From the NCBI GenBank assembly GCA_002068715.1, contig MWAR01000585.1, positions 1 to 10,603 on the forward strand: a DNA stretch of 10,603 nt. Reading direction: 5' to 3'. The stretch comes from a bacterium ADurb.Bin374. GTDB lineage: Bacteria; Riflebacteria; Ozemobacteria; Ozemobacterales; Ozemobacteraceae. Made by a program: the position numbers and the translations under genes. Under the pieces are notes generated by a model. That model worked only from the letters and a program-made list of their open reading frames with translations. It was not told the DNA's origin and did not search any database. Below, piece by piece: positions 1 through 6,800 of this stretch (its first letter is position 1; each line of letters begins with the position of its first letter).

Positions 1-28
1 AAAACAGGCGCGGTTCGTCCCGCGCCTG
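1..28 (-). terminator. Intrinsic terminator of the minus-strand small RNA
   Basis: On the minus strand a perfect 9-bp G+C-rich stem (CAGGCGCGG at plus positions 5-13 paired with CCGCGCCTG at 20-28) closes a 6-nt loop and is followed at once by TTTT (plus positions 4-1). The window ends there, so the full length of the T tract is not visible. Confidence 0.75.
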
Positions 29-134
29 CCTCTGCCTTGCGCAGATTGCGAAGCAATCTGACACCGAATCTGATCCCGCTTTTAGCGTTCCAGTGCCGGC
101 GAAACACCGGCGGCGCTTGCGCGCGCCAAGGCAT
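1..134 (-). ncRNA. Candidate structured small RNA gene, about 134 nt
   Basis: Unassigned RNA read leftwards between a strong promoter and an intrinsic terminator, with no ORF inside. Helices seen on the minus strand: a possible closing helix pairing 132-127 (GCCTTG) with 39-34 (CAAGGC), extendable past a bulge by 125-123/42-40; a 4-bp stem 124-121/116-113 capped by a GCAA tetraloop (it competes with that extension); a 5-bp GCCGG/CCGGC hairpin 111-107/99-95; a small hairpin 87-84/80-77; a perfect 8-bp hairpin 60-53/49-42; then the terminator stem. The predicted start is A134. I do not recognise 6S RNA, SRP RNA, tmRNA, RNase P RNA or a familiar riboswitch core. It could be an independent sRNA, or a leader with attenuator for a gene left of the window. 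The gene boundaries are well supported; the identity is unknown. Confidence 0.62.
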
Positions 135-140
135 GTATCA

Positions 141-169
141 AGAATATCCGAACACATATCACGAGTCAA
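141..169 (-). promoter_or_regulatory. Sigma70-type promoter for the minus-strand small RNA
   Basis: Read on the minus strand, TTGACT (169-164) and TATTCT (146-141) are separated by exactly 17 bases. This is 5 of 6 matches to each consensus hexamer with ideal spacing. The predicted transcription start is about A134, directly before the 5' half of the RNA's possible closing helix. It lies in an AT-rich stretch within G+C-rich DNA. Confidence 0.75.
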
Positions 170-574
170 CACGCCAACAACAAAACCGCTGATGGTTTAC
201 ATAAAATGTCGACTCGCGTCTATACGCCGAAAATAGCTTATTATTCATGTAGATATATAGAATATACGATAGCAACGCTTGAATTACGGCTGTAGGTATC
301 GGTCTTCCGTCAGGATTCATTTGTCATTCGAGCCGGGAAATCCTCGATTCGGTCATCCGGCGCGGAGTTCTCCCGAAAGTCTGTGAACTTCACCTTTCGT
401 GGCTACCGTTTCCCCTCCCCTGCCGGCCGAAACTACGACTGCAGCTGCGTTCCAGCGGTCCGGTTCACATCCGGCAAACTGTTTTATATGCTCTGGTATT
501 CGATACCTGAGCATCTCCGGTTATCACGCGAATGGTCGAGATGAAGCTAATTTTCTTCCTCTCTGAAGCGGGGG
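170..574. other. Intergenic region, AT-rich on its left side, no gene seen
   Basis: Positions 170-300 are clearly AT-rich and hold no convincing ORF. A weak plus-strand promoter-like pair can be found (TTTACA 196-201 and TATACG 221-226) but its 19-bp spacer is long. From 300 to 470 there is nothing I can name beyond a short dyad (TCGAG 328-332, CTCGA 343-347). A strong hairpin at 488-514 is listed separately. The small minus-strand ORF here (465-647) runs into the next gene and has no family features. Confidence 0.5.
488..514. repeat. Perfect-but-one inverted repeat (hairpin)
   Basis: ATGCTCTGGTAT (488-499) pairs with ATACCTGAGCAT (503-514) over 11 of 12 positions around the loop TCG; the only mismatch is T494 against T508. 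Neither side is followed by a T tract, so it is not an obvious intrinsic terminator. It sits about 60 bases upstream of the promoter of the metallophosphoesterase gene and could be an operator, an RNA-processing hairpin or part of an upstream transcript's 3' end. Confidence 0.5.
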
Positions 575-604
575 ATGGCACCTGGGCTTTTTTTTTCGTA
601 TGAT
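575..604 (+). promoter_or_regulatory. Probable promoter of the metallophosphoesterase gene, with T9 in the spacer
   Basis: ATGGCA (575-580; 4 of 6 matches to TTGACA) and TATGAT (599-604; 5 of 6) are separated by 18 bases, and nine of these are an uninterrupted T run (588-596). Transcription would start near 611, next to the ATG at 612, so the mRNA would have almost no leader. The -35 is only moderate; the -10 is good. Confidence 0.45.
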
Positions 605-611
605 GGAACCC

Positions 612-1697
612 ATGAATACCCTCGAGATCTCCACCTACGCCACGCATCTGCTGTTCGGCGCCCTGTCCCTCGTTTCGATCGTCCTTCTTTCAAGAAGCAG
701 AATGAGATTCGCCATGATCTTCATTCCCCTCGTTCTTATAACCGGATGTGCTGCCGCGTCATCCTACACTGCCCAGAACTCCTTCCACTTCATGCGGGAT
801 ATGGCCTGGCTGGCGTTCGGCTATCTTCCTGCGACCCTCGCCGTGTCGGGAGTGTTTCTGTTGTGCGGGCGCGAATGGTCGCGCGCATTCACTGCCGCCC
901 TGCTTGCGGGAATTCTTTGGGCCGTCGCCTGGCAGGGGTTCGTCGTCGAGCCCGGCCAGCTGACGGTGCGGCGGCTACAGATCGCCACACCCAAGATCCG
1001 ATCGAAGGTACGCATCGCCTTCATGAGCGATATCCAGAGCGACGCGTTCGGTGACACCGAGCGCCGGGTCTGGCGTTCGCTGCTCGCCGAGAAGCCTGAT
1101 CTCATACTCCTCGGCGGCGATTACACCCATGACTGGTCCGAGACCGTCCGCCAGAAGGTCCGGCTCGCCACGCGCGAGTATCTGCTCAAAATAGGGTTCA
1201 AGGCCCCTCTCGGCGTGCTGGCGATCCAGGGGAACGTCGACACCCTCCCCTGGACCGAGATGTTTTCCGGAACGGGTGTCGAAACCGTTTCGAGCCGCTC
1301 GGCGCTTCGACTCGAAGGCGGGCTCAGCGTGACGCTCCTCGGAATGAAGGAATCGTTCGACACCCGGTTGAAGATCCCGCCCGCTGAAGGATTTCACCTG
1401 GTCGTCGGGCATTCGCCCGATTACGCGCTCGGCCAGGTTTCGGCCGACCTGATGCTTGCGGGGCACACCCATGGGGGGCAGGTCAGGCTTCCCTGGTTCG
1501 GCCCGCTCGTCACCTCGAGTAAACTGCCGCGCCGGGTCTGCGACGGCGAGTCGAAATTTCCCGACGGACGGCGTCTGTTCGTGACCCGCGGCGCCGGCCT
1601 CGAACGGAAACACGCGCCAAGGATCCGTCTTCTTTGCCCTCCCGAAATCGTGGTCCTGGAACTCGTTCCGTCAGGCTCGGCCGGGCCTGCCTCCTGA
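612..1697 (+). CDS. Membrane-anchored calcineurin-like metallophosphoesterase
   Basis: A 361-residue protein of the calcineurin-like phosphoesterase superfamily, closest in layout to YkuE/YaeI-type membrane phosphoesterases; the substrate is unknown, phospholipid or lipid-A precursors being typical of relatives. Four hydrophobic helices fill residues 9-111, followed by the catalytic domain: SDIQ (D140, Q142), GGD (D170), GNVD (N208), GH (H267) and GHTHGG (H285, H287). Two canonical histidines differ: the usual DxH is DxQ and the usual GNHD is GNVD. DxQ is known in the ADP-ribose/CDP-alcohol pyrophosphatase branch. An ATG at 600 lies inside the -10 element (599-604), so I take the ATG at 612, although no Shine-Dalgarno precedes it and the mRNA may be leaderless. 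The ankyrin gene follows in the same direction. Confidence 0.85.
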   Translation: MNTLEISTYATHLLFGALSLVSIVLLSRSRMRFAMIFIPLVLITGCAAASSYTAQNSFHFMRDMAWLAFGYLPATLAVSGVFLLCGREWSRAFTAALLAGILWAVAWQGFVVEPGQLTVRRLQIATPKIRSKVRIAFMSDIQSDAFGDTERRVWRSLLAEKPDLILLGGDYTHDWSETVRQKVRLATREYLLKIGFKAPLGVLAIQGNVDTLPWTEMFSGTGVETVSSRSALRLEGGLSVTLLGMKESFDTRLKIPPAEGFHLVVGHSPDYALGQVSADLMLAGHTHGGQVRLPWFGPLVTSSKLPRRVCDGESKFPDGRRLFVTRGAGLERKHAPRIRLLCPPEIVVLELVPSGSAGPAS

Positions 1698-1772
1698 GCC
1701 GCCGTGCGTTATCTTTCATCCCGCCCGTCATTTCCGGCGTGGCCCCAATGCCCGGCACTCTCATTTTTCCTC

Positions 1773-1816
1773 GGGAGCAGATGGGATATACTGGAAATGA
1801 GGAGTTTCCTTTCTTG
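1773..1816 (+). promoter_or_regulatory. Competing start signals for the ankyrin gene
   Basis: Two in-frame starts have purine-rich ribosome binding sites: ATG 1781 preceded by GGGAG (1773-1777, gap of 3) and TTG 1814 preceded by TGAGGAG (1798-1804, gap of 9). The second is the better site with the poorer codon. A -10-like TATACT (1787-1792) lies between them but has no good -35. If it is used, transcription would begin near 1799 and only the TTG start would be available. Confidence 0.4.
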
Positions 1817-2992
1817 ATCAATCTTCCCGAAACACTGCCCGGGCGTGCGGCGCTTCTCGGGGGTGCCGTATGCGGTGCCGTCGCCGTCGTCCGTCTGTCA
1901 CTCTCGGACCTACCCATGTATGTTCCGGCCACGGCCCTGGCGCTTCTGATCGCCGTTCTTTTCCTGGTCTGGTATCTCCCCTATCATTCGCTCCACCAGT
2001 GCGCCCGCGCGGGCAATACGTCGCGGATCCTCTTGCTCCTGGCCCAGGGTGCAGATCCCGACCGGCGCGATGTCTGGGGACTCACACCCCTTCACATCGC
2101 CGTCACCATGGGCCACCGTGATACGATCCGGGCCCTGCTCTCCGGGAAAGCCGATCCGAACATCCCCAGCACCTCCAGCAACTGGCCTGGGTCGACACCG
2201 CTGCATCTTGCTGTTGCAACCGGCCAGTCCGATCTGATCGATCTGCTGCTGAACTCGGGAGCTCGGCCAAACGTTCAGATGAGCGACGGCGCTCCGCCGC
2301 TGCACATCGCCATCATCACCGCCCGTCCCGATCTGGCGCAGCTCCTTCTCGACCGCGGTGCCGATCCAAATCTTCACGGGCCCGAGACGGCCCCACCCAT
2401 ACATCTCGCTTTGTTCTCGGAATCTCCGGAGATGACGAAACTTCTGCTCGATGCGGGTGCCGCGCCGGCCACCCGCGGACCGAACGGCGGAACCGCCCTG
2501 CATCTCGCGGCCGCCCTCGGCCGTTGCGAGGCGGCCCGTCTCCTGCTCGACCGGGGAACGGACATCCATGCCCGCAACGACATCGGGGAGACGCCGCTCC
2601 ATTACGCCGCGCGCGAAGGACAGGGCGAATTCGTCACGTTCCTGCTCGAACGCGGAGCGCAGGTGGACGCTCGCACGTCCACCTGGGGGACCGCATTACA
2701 TATTGCATCATATCATTCTCAAACCGACATCGCGAGGATGCTGCTCGATCGCGGGGCCAATGTCAATGCCCGCGCCAACGACGGGATGACGCCGCTTCAC
2801 CAAGCTGCGGCCCGCGGGAACACGGCGACGGCCGCCCTTCTCATCGATCGCGGGGCCGAGATCGACGCGCGCGGGGACTACGATCTGACCCCGTTGCATG
2901 TGGCGAAGGTGCAAGGGCATGCAGAAGTGGCCGAACTTCTTCTCTCGAAAGGCGCCGAAGACACGCCGCCGCCTTCGGAAACCCTCGGCTGA
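1781..2992 (+). CDS. Membrane-anchored ankyrin-repeat protein
   Basis: A 403-residue protein from ATG 1781 (392 if it starts at TTG 1814). Two hydrophobic segments near the N-terminus (about residues 22-38 and 46-66) form a probable hairpin anchor. The rest is about ten ankyrin repeats, with cores such as TPLHIA, TPLHLA, PPLHIA, TALHLA, TPLHYA, TALHIA, TPLHQA and TPLHVA, each followed by helix two ending in LLLxxGAxxN or a variant. Ankyrin arrays bind protein partners and have no catalysis of their own; the partner is not evident. The array runs to within about 10 residues of the C-terminus, so no effector domain is fused. The open frame extends back to 1634, but that would overlap the phosphoesterase gene and has no ribosome binding site. 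It is probably co-transcribed with the upstream gene (83-bp gap). It converges with the minus-strand gene 15 bp away. Confidence 0.85.
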   Translation: MGYTGNEEFPFLINLPETLPGRAALLGGAVCGAVAVVRLSLSDLPMYVPATALALLIAVLFLVWYLPYHSLHQCARAGNTSRILLLLAQGADPDRRDVWGLTPLHIAVTMGHRDTIRALLSGKADPNIPSTSSNWPGSTPLHLAVATGQSDLIDLLLNSGARPNVQMSDGAPPLHIAIITARPDLAQLLLDRGADPNLHGPETAPPIHLALFSESPEMTKLLLDAGAAPATRGPNGGTALHLAAALGRCEAARLLLDRGTDIHARNDIGETPLHYAAREGQGEFVTFLLERGAQVDARTSTWGTALHIASYHSQTDIARMLLDRGANVNARANDGMTPLHQAAARGNTATAALLIDRGAEIDARGDYDLTPLHVAKVQGHAEVAELLLSKGAEDTPPPSETLG

Positions 2993-3000
2993 ACCGCGAC

Positions 3001-3025
3001 TTTCCCGTCAGGATTCCGCGGGAAA
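3001..3025. other. Palindromic hairpin between convergent genes
   Basis: TTTCCCG (3001-3007) and CGGGAAA (3019-3025) form a perfect 7-bp stem with an 11-nt loop in the 15-bp gap between the ankyrin gene and the end of the minus-strand gene. The TGA stop of the minus-strand gene (3008-3010) lies in the loop. No T tract follows on either strand, so bidirectional termination is possible but weakly supported. Confidence 0.3.
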
Positions 3026-3634
3026 ATCGTCGAGATACAGGATCTGGGGTGACCAGCGCTCAAGGAGCTTCGCCAGCGGCGCAAGATGCGTCCAGCCGGT
3101 GACATGACAGAGATGCCCCTGCGAAGATGCCAGGGGCTCTCCGAGAATGGCGGCGATACGCTCGTCTGCGGGTGTCACGGCATCGCGGTTCCGGACCTTC
3201 CGGCGGACTGTTTCCCATTGCCGGCGAACCTGGGCGGCAAGCGATGGCGCTGGTTCGGCGGCAAGCCGCGCGAGGTTTTCCGAAGACATCAGCTCGGTTT
3301 CGAAACATTCGAGAAGCGCCCTCGATTCATCATCGTTCCCGACCTGTGTGAGCAGGGCGGAAGAGGCCCTGCACCAATCCTCGGCGGCACGGAGTTCGTA
3401 CGGAACGGCGAGCTGGGCTGCGACAGCCTCGAGCGCGGGCGGCAGGGTTCCGTCGGCACGTCTGAAACGGGAGATGCGGTCGAGGAACGCGGGGCCGCGC
3501 GACCGCCGGAACTCGACGGCAAACCGGCTGACGTCGACGGTGACAAGATCCGGTCCTATGGCCGCGAGCGCGTGAAGAAGCCGGCCGTAGCCGGCGGGAT
3601 CGAGATGAACCGTTCCGACGATGGTCAGCGACAC
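3008..3634 (-). CDS. Small TIKI/TraB/PrgY-like protein with two GxxH motifs
   Basis: A 208-residue protein without signal peptide or membrane helix, so probably cytoplasmic. It begins with beta-strand-like SLTIVGTVHLDP and PDLVTVDVS and ends with VTGWTHLAPLAKLLE. The two GxxH motifs (G7-T-V-H10 and G180-W-T-H183) sit at the N- and C-terminal ends, as in the TIKI/TraB/PrgY/ChaN superfamily, whose members are proposed metal-dependent proteases or hydrolases; the usual glutamate in the strand after the first motif appears to be aspartate here. The start is GTG at 3634, with GGAGAA 5 nt upstream (3645-3640). The same frame stays open far across the kinase gene, but that part is antisense shadow. 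The gene is divergent from the kinase operon and converges with the ankyrin gene. A reduced or diverged family member is the best call. Confidence 0.72.
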   Translation of the reverse strand: MSLTIVGTVHLDPAGYGRLLHALAAIGPDLVTVDVSRFAVEFRRSRGPAFLDRISRFRRADGTLPPALEAVAAQLAVPYELRAAEDWCRASSALLTQVGNDDESRALLECFETELMSSENLARLAAEPAPSLAAQVRRQWETVRRKVRNRDAVTPADERIAAILGEPLASSQGHLCHVTGWTHLAPLAKLLERWSPQILYLDDFPAES

Positions 3635-3658
3635 GCTGCTTCTCCACACATCAAAACG

Positions 3659-3687
3659 AGCATACCTCAACCAAACCGTTTTTAACA
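3659..3687 (-). promoter_or_regulatory. Possible promoter of the TIKI-like gene
   Basis: On the minus strand TATGCT (3664-3659) is a fair -10; the hexamer 17 bases upstream, TGTTAA (3687-3682), is a poor -35. Transcription would begin near 3652, leaving a short leader that includes the GGAGAA ribosome binding site. The position between the two divergent genes supports it more than the sequence does. Confidence 0.3.
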
Positions 3688-3690
3688 CCT

Positions 3691-3702
3691 GTCGGTTCCG
3701 AC
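3691..3702. promoter_or_regulatory. Short dyad between divergent promoters, possible operator
   Basis: GTCGG-TT-CCGAC is a 5+5 dyad located between the putative minus-strand promoter and the kinase promoter. A regulator bound here could act on both directions. It is short and may be chance. Confidence 0.2.
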
Positions 3703-3725
3703 GAAGGCTCCCTCCGCCGGAAAGC

Positions 3726-3754
3726 TTGAATGATGATGGGGACGCGCGTAGAAT
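3726..3754 (+). promoter_or_regulatory. Sigma70-type promoter of the kinase operon
   Basis: TTGAAT (3726-3731) and TAGAAT (3749-3754) are separated by exactly 17 bases. This matches consensus at 4 of 6 and 5 of 6 positions. Transcription would start near 3761, giving a leader of about 57 nt before the kinase ATG at 3818. It also excludes the in-frame GTG at 3758 as a start, because that lies upstream of the predicted transcript. Confidence 0.65.
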
Positions 3755-3765
3755 ACGGTGAGACG

Positions 3766-3825
3766 ATGTACGCGTTGGATATCGCAACGGCCGTCGCCCG
3801 AAGAGGACAGAAACCGCATGTTTGA
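3766..3825 (+). CDS. Possible 19-codon upstream ORF overlapping the kinase start
   Basis: An ATG five bases after the predicted transcription start opens a frame that reads MYALDIATAVARRGQKPHV and stops at TGA 3823-3825, eight bases past the first base of the kinase ATG (3818). It has no proper ribosome binding site, since the GGTGAG at 3757-3762 would be only partly transcribed. If translated it would affect kinase initiation. It could equally be chance. No peptide family is recognised. Confidence 0.2.
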   Translation: MYALDIATAVARRGQKPHV

Positions 3826-6800
3826 ACCGAACACCATCGTAGGCCGGCATTACCGCATCGTTTCCCAATTGGGGTCGGGCGGCATGAGTCAGGTCTACAA
3901 GGCCGTCGACGTCAACCTCGGTCGCGAGGTGGCCCTCAAGTTCCTGCACCCCGAATCCGTCGGCGAAAAGGACCTCGTCCAGCGGTTCCTCAACGAGGGA
4001 AGAATACTGGCGACGATAAAACACCGCGCCGTCATCGACGTCTACGCATCCGACACCGATGAGGCGACGAACGCCCCATTCCTCGTCATGGAACTCGTCG
4101 ACGGTCTCACGCTGGAAGCGGCCGAGCACACGCTCCGCGGCGATCTTCCCCGGCTGCTGCAGCTGTTCATCGAGCTTCTCGAAGGCATTCACGCCTGCCA
4201 TCAGAAAGGCATCATCCATCGCGACCTCAAGCCCGCCAACGTGCTGATCAACCGTTCGGGCCAGCTGAAAATCGTCGATTTCGGTGTCGCGAAAACCGCC
4301 CGCAAAGTGACCCGCACCGGCGTGACGCTGGGAACCCCGCATTACATGGCGCCCGAGCAGTGTCTCGGAAAAGCCGACATCACCGCCGCCGCCGACATTT
4401 ACTCGATCGGCATCATGTTCTGGGAGATGCTTGCCGGCAAGGTGCCGTTCGACATCGATTCCGGCGCGACGGACCCCGCCCTGTCGATCGCGCTGAAACA
4501 TCTCAACGAGCCCGTACCGATCGATCGCATCAACGACGACCCACGCACTGCGCCGTTCGCCGAGCTTCTGCACAAGATGCTTGCCAAGAAACCCGAGGAC
4601 CGGCCGACCGTCCCGGATATCATCGAAGCCCTGAAGAAGCGGATGAAGGCGCCGGCCCCCGGGATAGCAACGACCGCCTCCGATCCCGCCACGATCGGCG
4701 ACATCTACCGTCTGGAACGTGTTCTCGGCCAGGGCGGCATGGGCACCGTCTACAAGGCCCTCGACACGGCGCTGAACCGCCCCGTCGCGATCAAGGTGCT
4801 GAACGCGAGCATTTCGACTGACGAGACGGTCGTCGACCGGTTCATCAAGGAAGGCCAGCTTCTCGCGACGGTCGGCCATCCCAACGTACTGGCCATCTAC
4901 GCCTCTTCCCGCGACAAGTCGACCGGGCGACCGTTCCTCGTCATGGAATACATCGACGGGATGCTCCTCAGCGACATCAAAAAGACCGGCGTTCCCGAGC
5001 ACCGGCGCATCGTCCCCCTGATGCTCCAGCTGCTCGACGGCATCCGGGCCTGCCACATGAAGGGCATCATTCATCGCGACCTCAAGCCAAGCAACCTCAT
5101 GGTGACGCGCGACGGCACCCTGAAAATTTTCGATTTCGGCATCGCGAAGACGGAAGCGGCCATGACACGGGTCGGCATGACCCTGGGCACTCCCCAATAC
5201 ATGTCGCCCGAGCAGTGCACCAGCGGGTCGGCCCTCACGCCGGCTTCCGACGTCTATTCGATCGGCATCGTCCTCTGGGAGATGATCTTCGGATCGCCGC
5301 CCTTCACGGCCGACAACGACTCGAACCCGGAGCTTTCCATCGCCCTCAAGCAGGTGCAGGGCACACTGCCCATGCCTTCCCTGCCGACCGATCCGGCCCT
5401 GGCCGCCCTCGTGCCGATGATCCGGCGCATGCTCGACAAACAGCCCGGCGAGCGGCCGACGACGGACGAGATCATTTCCATGCTCGACGAGCATCTGCAG
5501 AAGTATCCCGTCGACGGGGTCCGGATGGATCTGGCGAAGCGCCGCGACAGTCTGCGGCGCTCGGCCGCGGAAGGGCTGTTCGTCGAAACCGTTTCTTCGT
5601 CGAAATCCAGGTTCGTCCTTTCCGCCGCCGTCGTGCTTGTCGCCGGCCTTCTCTTCTGGCAGTATTCCCGGAAAGCGGGGCCGATCGTTCCGTCGGACGG
5701 TCGCGCCGAACGAATTGCATCACTCGCTTTATATATACCTGACTATACTCCAGCCGCCACGCCTTCGCCATCCATTCCAAGCGCGGAGACTCCCATCACG
5801 GCTTCAGCGGTCACCGAAATCCTCGTCCCGGCAACCGAACCAGTTTCTCTCACGGCATCGGAACCGTCGCTCGTCACCCTCCCGATCGAGGCATCGGAGC
5901 CGCTCGTCGTCGCGCTTCCTCCTGCCTCGGAAGCGGTCACATCCGTCGCATCGTCCGTTACTGCCGCTTCAGCCCCGGTCGTCGAGCCTGAACCGGAGAC
6001 CGTCCCGACGGCTCGGGCATCGGAACCCGCCCCCGTAGAGACCGTTGCCGCATCTCCCGCTGCTTCCCCGCCGATCGCGCAGCCCCAGCAGCCGCCCGCA
6101 GCCGAACCGGCGCGCGGAACGCTCGACGCACACTTCGAGGCTGTCCGCAAGGAAATCGACGCGTTCACCGGCGAGGAAGATCCGTCGAAGATCCAGGGCA
6201 GGCTCGACGCACTCGGGGTTCTTGCCGGTGCCGACCAGGTCGCGCCGCTGAAGCGCCAGCTGGCCTCCAGGATTGCGCTCGCAGCCGACATGAAGCTCGT
6301 TTCCGACAAGAATGCCGCGGTGGCCATGTATGAACGCTCTCTCGCGATCGATCCCGATCAGCCCGCGACGAAAGCGAAGCTCGGCCTCGCGCATGAAGCA
6401 CTCGAAGCTGAAAAAGCCGCATCTTCCAGGAAGTCCCAGCAGGAAAAAGAGAAAGATCGCGCCGGCCTCCTCGCTTCCGCCGAGAAGGAGACGAAGGCTT
6501 TCAAACCTGGATTCTCCCAGCCCAGGCCGCTCATCGGGAAGCTGAAGTCTCTCGACGCAGACGGAGAAAAGGACCGCGTGAAAGAACTGACGGCCGAGAT
6601 ACGCGACAAATACATGAAAGCCGCCACCGTCCGTGCGGAAAAGGATCCCGCGGGGGCGTTGCGCCTGCTCAAACAGGCGACCGGCTTTCCCGGCCTCAAG
6701 AGCGATTCCGCCCTGAAGTCCCTCCTCGGCGAACTTGCCGAAAAGGCGAAAAGCGCCGAACCCCCGACGGTGCAGCCGGGCAAGCCGTCTCAGGAAGCCA

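Noticed and set aside
9..24. tRNA or tmRNA T-arm resemblance (GCGGTTCGTCCCGC)
   Set aside because: The loop has six rather than seven bases, the rest of a cloverleaf is missing, and the structure is fully explained as a terminator stem on the other strand.
307..318. 12-bp sequence CCGTCAGGATTC also present at 3005-3016
   Set aside because: A few 12-mers are expected to repeat by chance in 10 kb, and the flanks do not match.
565..596. Intrinsic terminator ending in the T9 tract
   Set aside because: The preceding sequence forms only a weak stem with mismatches, and the tract fits better in the spacer of the promoter.
465..647. 60-codon minus-strand ORF in the left intergenic region
   Set aside because: It overlaps the promoter and start of the phosphoesterase, has no convincing ribosome binding site and no recognisable features.
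1634..1780. Longer N-terminus for the ankyrin protein
   Set aside because: It would overlap the phosphoesterase by 64 bp, has no ribosome binding site, and the added residues show no domain; the hydrophobic anchor lies downstream.
3758..3817. GTG at 3758 as kinase start
   Set aside because: It lies upstream of the predicted transcription start, while ATG 3818 has a good AGAGGA site and is close to the kinase domain.
3635..5494. Extension of the minus-strand TIKI-like frame to an 828-residue ORF
   Set aside because: This part is the antisense of the kinase gene, which has unmistakable catalytic motifs on the plus strand; the real gene has its own ribosome binding site and start at 3634.
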